A stretch of 64,000 nucleotides of DNA, from the IMG/VR virus record IMGVR_UViG_3300043425_000676, positions 1 through 64,000 of that record. One strand, given 5' to 3'. This DNA comes from a virus. Of the stretch, positions 43,598 through 51,096 are shown piece after piece. The notes beneath the pieces were generated by a model that was given only the letters and a program-made list of their open reading frames with translations, was not told the origin of the DNA and did not search any database. The translations under genes were made by a program, and so were the position numbers. Within the stretch, counting starts at the first letter, position 1. Each line of letters opens with the position of its first letter.

Positions 43598-44221
43598 ATG
43601 CTCAAAGTTACACCAGCAGGCGATAACGCCAAGCTAGGCTCAGGAGTCGGAACAACCTACCGCCCAGTGGGAATTACATGCCCAAACACCTGCCCGCTAT
43701 TGGGTAACGGTTGCTACGCCCAACGCGGAAACGTCGCAATCCACGCGGCTAGATCGAAGAACGATAATCACGATTTGATGAAGCTCGCGGCAAACACGCT
43801 GGTTCGCCACCTAGTCTCGGGCGATTGGCTCAAGGCTACCAAGAACGGGCGCAAGATCCTTGACCGCGTATTTGTTCGCGCTGTTATCGCCCTACACCAA
43901 AAGTGCCCCTGGCTCACGGGATGGGGATACACTCACGCGGCGACCGCATGGCAGGCAGCAGGCATCACGCCGGCAGACCTGCCCAGTAATTTACACATCC
44001 TCGCATCATGCGACACGGCAGAGCAGAAAGCCACCCACAACGCCAACGGATGGAGGACAGCCCGAGTTATCGACGAACTGGCAGATAGGCAACCCGACGA
44101 GTTTGTGTGCCCAGTGGATGCAGCCAAGCGGAAGGGCATTCCAGCGGATCGCAGAACCAATTGCGCAAGATGCAAGGCTTGTTTTGCCACCGATCGTAAC
44201 ATTGCTTTTTTGAAGTTTTAA
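43598..44221 (+). CDS. Cys-rich protein of a plasmid/phage-borne family
   Basis: 207 residues from ATG 43598. N-terminal LKVTPAGDNAKLGSGV and CPNTCPLLGNGCYAQRG, a helical middle, then a C-terminal zinc-type cluster with CPVDA..RKGIPADRRTNC and CARCKACF. I recall this family from conjugative plasmids and phages, without known function. The two cysteine clusters might form an iron-sulfur or zinc site. Confidence 0.75.
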   Translation: MLKVTPAGDNAKLGSGVGTTYRPVGITCPNTCPLLGNGCYAQRGNVAIHAARSKNDNHDLMKLAANTLVRHLVSGDWLKATKNGRKILDRVFVRAVIALHQKCPWLTGWGYTHAATAWQAAGITPADLPSNLHILASCDTAEQKATHNANGWRTARVIDELADRQPDEFVCPVDAAKRKGIPADRRTNCARCKACFATDRNIAFLKF

Positions 44222-44238
44222 CCAAGGAGATTCTGACA

Positions 44239-44658
44239 ATGGAAATTAACCTAGAACAAAGACTGTACGTCATTCCATCCGGCAAGGGCTACTCGTGCTT
44301 GGGGTTTGACGTATGCGAACAGCGCAGAGTGTCTTATATGCAATGGCTTGGACTGCCCGTACAACCCGTAGAAATTGGCACGCATCACGCTTATGCGGAA
44401 TACCAACGCGCCTTGGAACTGGTGCGAATACGGTGTAACTCTCCCGGTGTTAGATGCACAGTCGAATTGGTACCTGAGTTAGTGCGGTACGAACGTCGTC
44501 GAGTCGAGGTTACTTACCCCGATGGCACGAAGACCCGCTTTATTGTTGGGGTGTCGACTGGATTTATTCCAGTTCATCTTGAAATCAAGACGCGACGATC
44601 TACCGGCGGAAGTCAAGCGTACTTCCCGCCTGGATCAACAGTACGGCTGGTGGGTTAA
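44239..44658 (+). CDS. Unknown protein
   Basis: 139 residues, ATG behind AAGGAGATTCTGACA. RLYVIPSGKGYSCLGFDVC then alpha/beta, with LVRYERRRVEVTYPDGTKTR, VGVSTGFIPVHLEIKTRRS near the end. The style is that of small plasmid-borne proteins of the leading region. No function known. Confidence 0.68.
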   Translation: MEINLEQRLYVIPSGKGYSCLGFDVCEQRRVSYMQWLGLPVQPVEIGTHHAYAEYQRALELVRIRCNSPGVRCTVELVPELVRYERRRVEVTYPDGTKTRFIVGVSTGFIPVHLEIKTRRSTGGSQAYFPPGSTVRLVG

Positions 44659-44659
44659 A

Positions 44660-44722
44660 GCAAGACGTTTCGCGCACGAGACCACTGGCTTGCTAGTGGT
44701 CGACTGCCTGCAGCGTCGCAGG
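44660..44722 (+). repeat. Repeated leader (copy 1)
   Basis: Contains AAGACGTTTCGCGC, GACCACT-GGCTTGCT-AGTGGTC and CCTGC-AGCGTC-GCAGG. The first and third elements recur almost unchanged at 45216-45277. Confidence 0.65.
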
Positions 44723-44753
44723 GTATTCAAGGCTTTTAATGGAGATTTGTGTT

Positions 44754-44933
44754 ATGAAGGTGACAATCGAAAACAATGAGTTGGTTATTTGCATACCCGT
44801 TGAGAACCCTCCACGACCAAGTGCAAGCGGTAAGACCCTCATCGTAGCCACGAGCAGCGGAAATCAAACCACGGACGCAATTGTCAATGGTCAATCTGTG
44901 GTGGTCGGACTGAACGCATACATTAAGAGGTAA
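44754..44933 (+). CDS. 59-residue protein, paralogue of 47701-47880
   Basis: 59 residues from ATG 44754 behind GGAGATTTGTG. Beta-rich: VTIENNELVICIPVENPPRP, SGKTLIVATSSGN, VVVGLNAYIKR. About three quarters identical to the product of 47701-47880. A family I recall from plasmids and phages, function unknown. Confidence 0.8.
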   Translation: MKVTIENNELVICIPVENPPRPSASGKTLIVATSSGNQTTDAIVNGQSVVVGLNAYIKR

Positions 44934-44935
44934 GC

Positions 44936-45217
44936 ATGAAATACTTCATTGAGCGAACTATTGGTGCTCATTCCGACACACTCGAAAAGCTCTGGGAAGG
45001 TAATGATTTACCTTTGTTCAGCCGCAATGGACATCCGTATTGCTTCAGTTGCTACAGAGAAGCTCAAAGAGTGCTCTGGAGACTTCAAGCACGATACCCC
45101 GTAACGATCGATACTCCTAGATCACCATCTGTGCCAATTGATTATTCCTTGGAAAGCATAGACACATCGGCAGCTCAAGAGTACAGACCGCAACAACACT
45201 TAGGCATGTTTGTTTAA
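44936..45217 (+). CDS. Small unknown protein
   Basis: 93 residues, ATG two bases after the previous stop with AAGAGGTAAGC. ERTIGAHSDTLEKLWEGND and CFSCYREAQRVLWRLQARYP suggest a helical core. Function unknown. Confidence 0.62.
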   Translation: MKYFIERTIGAHSDTLEKLWEGNDLPLFSRNGHPYCFSCYREAQRVLWRLQARYPVTIDTPRSPSVPIDYSLESIDTSAAQEYRPQQHLGMFV

Positions 45218-45277
45218 GACGTTTTGCGCCTGAGGGGGCTCGCCCGAACCCCTAACGGCCTGCAACGTCGCAGGAAC
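45216..45277 (+). repeat. Repeated leader (copy 2)
   Basis: AAGACGTTTTGCGC, GGGGGCTCGCCCGAACCCC and CCTGC-AACGTC-GCAGG, matching the copy at 44660-44722. Precedes gene 45302. Confidence 0.65.
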
Positions 45278-45301
45278 ACAACACAACAGGAGAACAGAAC
45301 G

Positions 45302-45706
45302 ATGGCAGATCGATTTTACGGCACAGTTTATTTGGGTGGGAAGCTAACTCAAGAGCAGTTCAAGAAGTGCGAGGAATTGCTAGAGGATTGCTTGGAACAC
45401 GGCGACGAGCTAAACGAGGATGGTTCAGCGTCATTTTCCGAATGCACTAGCAGCGACTTCCAAGGCATCGTCGAGTATTGCACATCCAACGGTATCGCCT
45501 TGTCCTTGCATTGGGACGCCAAGTGGGAACAAGAAGCAAACGTGGAATACTGGATGGACGGCGAATACAAGCAGTTTTTCGCGGCTGGTGATGGAGACAT
45601 CGCCATTAGGCTGGCGGAGCTGCAAGAGCACCCCGATATGACCATTGCCGAGTTTATCGCCAAGATGCAGATTCCCGAGTTCCCAACCTTCGAAATTGCT
45701 GACTGA
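45302..45706 (+). CDS. Unknown acidic protein
   Basis: 134 residues from ATG 45302 (ACAGGAGAACAGAACG). Acidic alpha/beta: YGTVYLGGKLTQEQFKKCEE, WDAKWEQEANVEYWMDGEYK, AELQEHPDMTIAEFIAKMQ. The surface charge would suit a DNA-mimic or enzyme inhibitor, but that is inference. Confidence 0.68.
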   Translation: MADRFYGTVYLGGKLTQEQFKKCEELLEDCLEHGDELNEDGSASFSECTSSDFQGIVEYCTSNGIALSLHWDAKWEQEANVEYWMDGEYKQFFAAGDGDIAIRLAELQEHPDMTIAEFIAKMQIPEFPTFEIAD

Positions 45707-45806
45707 TGCGCGTCGGCGACTCGAACGCGAGGGGATTGCCCGATCCCTAAGCGCCCGAGCCCCTGGCAGTCAGGATCGGTAGCATCAAACACAGGAGACA
45801 TAAGCT

Positions 45807-46025
45807 ATGTATAAGCCTGGAACGTTTGTTCTTGACGGCGTTTCGTATGACCTAGCCTTTACGCGCCGACGCTACAGCAACACGACATTCACATGGGTAG
45901 CTGTCAAACTCAACGGAGAGTGGGTTGATCTAGGCGATCCATGGCAATGTATTACGCCAAAAAAGGCTGAGATTGAGGCAGGGTTGAGAATTGTTCTGGC
46001 TGCTAATTCAGTAGCCTTGGTTTAG
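45807..46025 (+). CDS. Small unknown protein
   Basis: 72 residues behind CAGGAGACATAAGCT. Beta-rich (GTFVLDGVSYDLAFTRRRY), ending in a helix. Preceded by another hairpin leader (AGGGGAT..ATCCCT). Function unknown. Confidence 0.6.
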   Translation: MYKPGTFVLDGVSYDLAFTRRRYSNTTFTWVAVKLNGEWVDLGDPWQCITPKKAEIEAGLRIVLAANSVALV

Positions 46026-46058
46026 TTTTTTTACACTTGCAAACAGGAGATTTGCGCA

Positions 46059-46487
46059 ATGTCTGAACAGTCCATCACACTGAAAACCGTCACGGCAACG
46101 CCGTTTAAGGATTGCAACTCGATGCTTACGCCTCGTCTGCAATTGGTTGTGCGGTACACGAAAGGCGGAACCAGCATTATGACGGGAGCCGAGTTTGTCC
46201 GAGGGTACGAGATCAGTATCCAGTACGACCGTCTTAGCGACGACGGATTTAGGCAGTTCTTGATTGATGGCAGAGGTAATCCGACCGAAACACTGGAGCA
46301 AGCCTCAAGATTCTCCGCCAAAGCGCTCGATAGGCTGGCAGGCGAGATCCGCAGCGGGAAGCATAACGCAACCATTGCGCACCTTTACGCACTGGCAAGA
46401 GCACGAAGACCAGAACACAACTGGCCGGAAGCAATCTTGCCGCTTGAACCCGAGAAGAAGCCCTGCACGGCTCTGATCGTCGTTTAA
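46059..46487 (+). CDS. Unknown protein
   Basis: 142 residues, ATG behind CAGGAGATTTGCGCA. TLKTVTATPFKDCNSMLTPR and a beta-rich N-terminal half, then a helical part (ALDRLAGEIRSGKHNATIAH) and a Pro/Lys tail. Function unknown. Confidence 0.62.
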   Translation: MSEQSITLKTVTATPFKDCNSMLTPRLQLVVRYTKGGTSIMTGAEFVRGYEISIQYDRLSDDGFRQFLIDGRGNPTETLEQASRFSAKALDRLAGEIRSGKHNATIAHLYALARARRPEHNWPEAILPLEPEKKPCTALIVV

Positions 46488-46513
46488 CACGGTAACAACA
46501 GGAGACTTTGACG

Positions 46514-46753
46514 ATGAAAATTGCAATTTATTGGAGTCACGTGAGAAATCGCTGGTACGAACGCATTGACGGCGTTTCGACACCTTTGCGGCACTCAATC
46601 TACTTGCCAACCAATCCAACCTACAAGCAGGTTGAAGACGCTCTGATCGAGCTGGCAAGCTACTACGGGGAGGATTTGCAACCGGGAGATGTCGATATCG
46701 ACTTGTCCGACGATGCGTCGGCAACTTGGGAAAGGACGGTGGTTTGTGCTTAG
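46514..46753 (+). CDS. Small unknown protein
   Basis: 79 residues from ATG 46514. Aromatic N-terminus (MKIAIYWSHVRNRWYERIDG) and an acidic C-terminus (DVDIDLSDDASATW). The stop overlaps the next start. Function unknown. Confidence 0.6.
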   Translation: MKIAIYWSHVRNRWYERIDGVSTPLRHSIYLPTNPTYKQVEDALIELASYYGEDLQPGDVDIDLSDDASATWERTVVCA

Positions 46754-46946
46754 TTCGAGCGATCTTGAAGGATGGAGAGCAGAAGTAACCAGCACACTCA
46801 AAGCGGCTGAGCATTACGCTGAAAAAGCGATGGACGCCAAAGAGTGGGATAACGTTGTCTTTATGCTTCGCCGAGCGCATGACAAAGCGCTAAGAATCCA
46901 AGACAGGTTGGAAATGTCGGCAAAAACTGCCAATGACACCAAATAG
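46746..46946 (+). CDS. Small helical protein
   Basis: 66 residues from GTG 46746, overlapping the previous stop by 8 bases. One long helix-rich chain (LEGWRAEVTSTLKAAEHYAE; MLRRAHDKALRIQDRLEM). Translationally coupled. Function unknown. Confidence 0.55.
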   Translation: MLSSSDLEGWRAEVTSTLKAAEHYAEKAMDAKEWDNVVFMLRRAHDKALRIQDRLEMSAKTANDTK

Positions 46947-46973
46947 TTTTTTTATTACAAGGAGGGAAAGACC

Positions 46974-47120
46974 ATGGCAAAATGGATGCTGCTGATTATC
47001 GTTGGCTTGTGCGGTTGTGCAGGTCAACGAACCAGGGTTACATTGACGCGGGTTCACGGTGAGCCTGCAATTAGTATTGAATTTGAAGACGCAAAGGAGA
47101 TTTGCAATGCGAATAGGTAG
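46974..47120 (+). CDS. Small lipoprotein
   Basis: 48 residues, very strong AAGGAGGGAAAGACC before ATG 46974. The signal MAKWMLLIIVGLCGC ends in a lipobox-like LCGC followed by AGQ, so a lipidated cysteine near residue 14 is likely. The short mature part overlaps the start of the next gene by 14 bases. A surface lipoprotein of this size could block superinfection; this is inference. Confidence 0.65.
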   Translation: MAKWMLLIIVGLCGCAGQRTRVTLTRVHGEPAISIEFEDAKEICNANR

Positions 47121-47643
47121 CAGAGTCGCTATTACGCGAATGCGAGAAGATGGCACATGGGAGAGGTATACGGGTTGCAAGAAAAGACCCGAGGGAACCG
47201 TAATCGGTTTGGATATCGACGATTGCGACGGGCACATACGATATGATTTCGCCACAATCCGCTGGGACGACGGCAGGGTGGAAAGGATTAGGACAGAAGG
47301 CGAAGACGAGATCGGAACGTGGGAACTTGAAGATGTCACGCCGGAACTGTACGCCAACTTGTATCTTTGGGATAAAGCCTACGGAGGATCAGAGGAGGGT
47401 GGCTGGTGGTACGACGTTTACACGCCTGCTGATGGTGATTGGAACGATGAACCGCCAAAACACGGCTTGTTCGCTAATTCGACCGAAGCAGAAAACGCCG
47501 CCAAGGCATTGCGAGAATGGTGCGACAGCGAAAACCGCTCGCGTCGATCACCGAACTCCATGGCATCCGAAGGGCACTTCATTGTTAGGGTGGAAGCTTG
47601 GCCAGCAGAGCCTCACCCAACCCACAAGCCCCACTACTGCTAA
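47107..47643 (+). CDS. Plasmid-type protein with WDKAYGG motif
   Basis: 178 residues from ATG 47107 (AAAGGAGATTTGCA). SH3-like N-terminus (MRIGSRVAITRMREDGTW; RYDFATIRWDDGRVERI) and a C-terminal domain starting LYLWDKAYGGSEEGGWWYDV, a motif I recall from plasmid and phage accessory genes. Function unknown. Confidence 0.7.
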   Translation: MRIGSRVAITRMREDGTWERYTGCKKRPEGTVIGLDIDDCDGHIRYDFATIRWDDGRVERIRTEGEDEIGTWELEDVTPELYANLYLWDKAYGGSEEGGWWYDVYTPADGDWNDEPPKHGLFANSTEAENAAKALREWCDSENRSRRSPNSMASEGHFIVRVEAWPAEPHPTHKPHYC

Positions 47644-47700
47644 TTCACGCTGACACGGTGTCGGCAATGTTTGTTGTTTGTTTTTACAGGAGATTTGATT

Positions 47701-47880
47701 GTGAAAGTTACGATTGAAAACGGCGAATTGGTTATCCGCATTCCCGTGGAAAACCCACCACGACTAAGCAGCAGCGGTAAAACGCTAATTGTGGCTACCA
47801 GCAGTGGCAATAAAGCAACGGCGGCGACGGTCGACGGCAAGCCCGTTATTGTCGGACTCAATGCCTACATCGCAAAGTAG
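47701..47880 (+). CDS. 59-residue protein, paralogue of 44754-44933
   Basis: 59 residues from GTG 47701 behind ACAGGAGATTTGATT. VTIENGELVIRIPVENPPRL, SGKTLIVATSSGNKATAA, VIVGLNAYIAK. Followed by an intrinsic terminator. A duplicate copy of the gene three kilobases upstream. Confidence 0.8.
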   Translation: MKVTIENGELVIRIPVENPPRLSSSGKTLIVATSSGNKATAATVDGKPVIVGLNAYIAK

Positions 47881-47898
47881 GCACGGTAAAATGATCTC

Positions 47899-47932
47899 AA
47901 GCCGTGTGTCAATTGTGGCACGCGGCTTTTTT
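47899..47932 (+). terminator. Intrinsic terminator
   Basis: 10-bp stem AAGCCGTGTG / CACGCGGCTT (one wobble), 10-base loop, then TTTT. Separates the first part of the rightward operon from the GNAT gene. Confidence 0.85.
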
Positions 47933-47955
47933 GGCATCAACACATTAGGGCGACC

Positions 47956-48411
47956 ATGGGAACCAAAACGAAAAACGTAATCTATGTCCGCTGGCTCATT
48001 CGCAAGGACATGCCCGCAATCAACGAGATAAACATTGAAGCGAGCTACCAACTGCTTGAAGAAGACATAACGAAGATGCTTCGCACGCGAAACGTAGCTG
48101 GCATGGTTGTCGAGCTGGACGGGGTTGTGGCTGGCTACATGATCTACGCACTGGAGAAGGGCTCGATTGACCTTTACCATCTTGTGGTTGATCCAGTGTT
48201 CCACGGGCAAGGCTTGGGCACTGCGCTCATTGAGAAGCTGAAAACCAAGCTAGGTACGCATCAAGGCAGAACAGCTATCTACACGACTGTCAGCGAATAC
48301 GACGTACAATCTCAGGTGTTCTTTCGTTCCGTCAAGTTCTTTTGCGTCGACACTATTCGCGGCTGGGACGAGAACGGGGACGGATACCTATTTGAGTTTT
48401 TGGACATTTAA
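47956..48411 (+). CDS. GNAT acetyltransferase (RimI-like)
   Basis: 151 residues. GNAT fold with the acetyl-CoA motif A VVDPVFHGQGLGTALIEKL (about residues 76-95), preceded by YMIYALEKGSIDLYHL, and the C-terminal strand (GYLFEFLD). Probably acetylates a protein N-terminus or lysine, or a small toxin or drug. It sits after an intrinsic terminator with a weak AGGGCGACC site, so it may be expressed separately. Confidence 0.85.
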   Translation: MGTKTKNVIYVRWLIRKDMPAINEINIEASYQLLEEDITKMLRTRNVAGMVVELDGVVAGYMIYALEKGSIDLYHLVVDPVFHGQGLGTALIEKLKTKLGTHQGRTAIYTTVSEYDVQSQVFFRSVKFFCVDTIRGWDENGDGYLFEFLDI

Positions 48412-48456
48412 CAGAGTTTCATTGGTGTTTTTCAATAATTACAGGAGAATCGCATT

Positions 48457-49062
48457 ATGGGTTGGGTAGTGGATTTTGGCTCTGGCGAACAGGAGATCGG
48501 CGGATACGATTTGAAGATACTTGCTGAGAAGGGAAAGATAAATCGCAAGACGAAAGTGTACTCAACGACGAAACAAAAGTGGTGCGAAGCTGGCGAGATC
48601 GCTGGCTTGGTATTCCATTCGGATAATGAATTTGATTTTGGCGTTCAGCCTGAATTTGAGGCTCCTCCGGTGATTGAGCCTCCGGTACGGTCATTGGATT
48701 GGATGAATACGCAAAAAACCGTCGTAACTAACAAGCCCCCAAAGCGACACAAACCTAGTCGCAATGTCGGCCTGTTCGACTTCGGTTTCCATCGCATGTT
48801 GACACCTGTTTTGTGCGGTTGGGCTTGGGGCGGGTGCTTAGTGTTTTTCACATTTGGTTCAATCGCTTTCGTCTTTAGCCGTTGGCGATCGATCGGCGGT
48901 GACGCTAGCTCGATTGAAAGGCAAACCGAGCAAATCAACATTGCGATCTTGGCGTTTTCTGGATGGGTAGTTAGTCTGGTTGCCGCTCGAATCACACTGG
49001 AGTGTATTGCAGTGCTTTTCAAGTGCGCTGCGTACCTGAGAGAGTTGTCTGAAAGAGACTAG
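48457..49062 (+). CDS. GYF_2-DUF4282 membrane protein
   Basis: 201 residues. N-terminal GYF_2-type domain (GYDLKILAEKGKINRKTKVY; W.EAGEIAGL), linker, then a DUF4282-like membrane domain with two spans (LTPVLCGWAWGGCLVFFTF and ILAFSGWVVSLVAARITLEC) and the conserved RITLECIAVLFKCAAYLREL. This combination occurs in many bacteria; in a phage it may alter the host membrane or exclude other phages. Confidence 0.82.
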   Translation: MGWVVDFGSGEQEIGGYDLKILAEKGKINRKTKVYSTTKQKWCEAGEIAGLVFHSDNEFDFGVQPEFEAPPVIEPPVRSLDWMNTQKTVVTNKPPKRHKPSRNVGLFDFGFHRMLTPVLCGWAWGGCLVFFTFGSIAFVFSRWRSIGGDASSIERQTEQINIAILAFSGWVVSLVAARITLECIAVLFKCAAYLRELSERD

Positions 49063-49073
49063 GGGACTTAGTA

Positions 49074-49529
49074 ATGTCTAAGGATAAAATTGGCTGGTTC
49101 GATTGCATCGAGATAGCTGCGGCGATGACTCCGTTCATTGCGGTGGGTTGTGCGATCTATACGATGGCATCCCTGGATCCGATACCCGAACCACCACCGA
49201 GGGAACTTCGCGAGTCAATTGACGAGGTTGAGCCACTCGGCGAGAGGTCGTCGGCATGGTCGAGAGTAAGAGCTGAGTTCGTCGCTGAGCACCCCGACTG
49301 CGAAGCCTGCGGGAGTCGCGAGAAGCTAAACGTGCATCATATTCAACCGTTCCATATCCATCCCGAACTGGAGTTGGAGCCAAGCAATCTGATCACGCTA
49401 TGCTTTGAGCACCACTTTAAGATCGGGCATGATCCTGACGGGCCTTGGCGACCTAAGAAGCCCAAGTGGACTGCTTGGAACCCTGCGGTGAGGCAGCACG
49501 CACAGCAGATGCGAGCAAAGGTGCGATAG
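49074..49529 (+). CDS. Membrane-anchored HNH endonuclease
   Basis: 151 residues. N-terminal hydrophobic span (IAAAMTPFIAVGCAIYTMASL), then a Pro-rich linker and an HNH domain: CEACGSREKLNVHHIQPFHI, PSNLITLCFEHHFKIGH. The HHI, N and H residues and the zinc cysteines are intact. A nuclease tied to the membrane would be placed to act on incoming DNA. Confidence 0.85.
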   Translation: MSKDKIGWFDCIEIAAAMTPFIAVGCAIYTMASLDPIPEPPPRELRESIDEVEPLGERSSAWSRVRAEFVAEHPDCEACGSREKLNVHHIQPFHIHPELELEPSNLITLCFEHHFKIGHDPDGPWRPKKPKWTAWNPAVRQHAQQMRAKVR

Positions 49530-49727
49530 ATGAAACGGTTGATTTGTGGTATGGTGTCCCGCGCTTTGTTCCTTGTTGGATTTGTCGGCATCGGGTCGGG
49601 TTTGTTCCTGATCCTGCATGACCAACGCCTAATTAGGAACCAACCGAGACAAGTGTACTCGTGGCTACTGATAGTCGGCATTGCTTGCTTTGTCGCTGGT
49701 TCGGAAACCAAGGGTATGCAGGAGTAG
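49530..49727 (+). CDS. Small two-span membrane protein
   Basis: 65 residues; ATG directly after the HNH stop. Two hydrophobic segments (ALFLVGFVGIGSGLFLIL and YSWLLIVGIACFVAG). The gene pair HNH-membrane protein may work as one unit. Confidence 0.6.
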   Translation: MKRLICGMVSRALFLVGFVGIGSGLFLILHDQRLIRNQPRQVYSWLLIVGIACFVAGSETKGMQE

Positions 49728-49797
49728 TTATTGGCAATGGAAGATCGCCAGCAGGTCTGCCGTTGCTTGTTTCAAGTTGCTGGAGGAGATTTGGACG

Positions 49798-51030
49798 ATG
49801 AGTGTGGAAGAACGATTTGAAAGGCTGATGGAAGTTGAGCACCTCGTAAACGCCTTGAGCGTTTGTGTGGCTAGGCTCAGGAGTGAAGCGCAAAAGCAAG
49901 TAGCGGCTATCCGAGAGTCGATTGCTGACGGAGAGCGACGAAAGGCGGCATCTACCTGGGACGGCAAGCAGCCCGACTTGTGGCTCAAGAACGGAAGGCT
50001 GTGGCGTAAGCCCACCGACGCAGATATCGGAAAGGCGGTGAGGGTTGGGCATTTTGGTGCCGATCCTGCCGACATGGACGCGGTAAAGCTTGTTGGCTTC
50101 CACCAGGAGGCTGGACAGCACGAAGGTTTTATTTGCGAGGGATCCAAAGGTCAGCGGGTGCTCTGGCCGCTCGCTTGGATCGAGTTTGAGCCTGATGAAG
50201 ATCCTGGTGAAAGCGGGAAAACGCACATCAGCGTACAGGTTGAAAGAAGCATTCAGGTCGACGAGGCTGGCTGGCTGGCTACTGTCTCTGATGATGTCTT
50301 CCAAGGGATCGCAAGTGCTTGGTTCGGCACTCAGGAAAAACCATTCGACCCGATCAATGATCCAGCCCCGATCTACCGCAAAGGTCAATGTAGGCTGATG
50401 TCAGAGGATGAGACCATCGAAGTTGGAGATTTCTTTTGGAGGAGCGTCGACCAATTGCAGAATCTTGCCAATTTCACCATCGGAATGAAGGTCAAGGATG
50501 CGGTGGCAAGAGGCAGAGGCTACAACGAATTGTGGGTATTCTATCGACCGATCGAAGCGACTAAAAGCGATAACTCCAAAGAAACTCCCAGAATTGTTGA
50601 TGCGTACAAGAAGCTTGTTCAGTCTGACAGCGACTTCGCTTGGACGGTGTTTTGCAATCTTGCAGTAATGGCTCAGGACGCTGGTGCTCGGCACAAGGAG
50701 TCTAACGAACGAGCTGCCGATCTTATGCGCAATTGGTTCGGTGTTGATGTTCGAAAGCTTTGGCAGTGGAGATTTTTTGAAACTCATGCCACGGACGAAC
50801 CAAAGCGTTTCGATTCATATTATCGCGAGGCAACATCTTTTGATATCGCCAAAGCGATGGATGGAAAAGAAGTCAAGGCTAGGTTTCGCGATTTCGATAC
50901 TCAGAATTGGATCGAAGGTCGCTGCCTCTACGGATGGAAGCGCAGGAATGATACCGGAAAATTCAAGTGGACAGACAGTGAGGGTGTAGCTTGGATGCAA
51001 TGCCAAGTGTATGATCCGCAAAAAGATTGA
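49798..51030 (+). CDS. Multi-module protein ending in the shared domain
   Basis: 410 residues from ATG 49798 behind GGAGGAGATTTGGACG. N-terminal helical coil (EERFERLMEVEHLVNALSV), then beta-rich modules (DGKQPDLWLKNGRLWRKP; VRVGHFGADPADMDAVKLV), a mixed middle with WYRP-type repeats, and a C-terminal domain (FDIAKAMDGKEVKARFRDFD) shared with 33425-34003. It ends just before a terminator. Function unknown, perhaps a mosaic adaptor. Confidence 0.68.
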   Translation: MSVEERFERLMEVEHLVNALSVCVARLRSEAQKQVAAIRESIADGERRKAASTWDGKQPDLWLKNGRLWRKPTDADIGKAVRVGHFGADPADMDAVKLVGFHQEAGQHEGFICEGSKGQRVLWPLAWIEFEPDEDPGESGKTHISVQVERSIQVDEAGWLATVSDDVFQGIASAWFGTQEKPFDPINDPAPIYRKGQCRLMSEDETIEVGDFFWRSVDQLQNLANFTIGMKVKDAVARGRGYNELWVFYRPIEATKSDNSKETPRIVDAYKKLVQSDSDFAWTVFCNLAVMAQDAGARHKESNERAADLMRNWFGVDVRKLWQWRFFETHATDEPKRFDSYYREATSFDIAKAMDGKEVKARFRDFDTQNWIEGRCLYGWKRRNDTGKFKWTDSEGVAWMQCQVYDPQKD

Positions 51031-51059
51031 CTGCTGAGGTAAACTCCCGACCGCCGCAA

Positions 51060-51093
51060 CCGCTGACACTTGTCCTGGTGCCAGCGGTTTTTT
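51060..51093 (+). terminator. Intrinsic terminator of the rightward operon
   Basis: CCGCTG / CAGCGG stem with a partly paired inner loop, followed by TTTTTT, 30 bases after the 51030 stop. Convergent with the minus-strand gene 51097-51663. Confidence 0.85.
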
Positions 51094-51096
51094 CGT

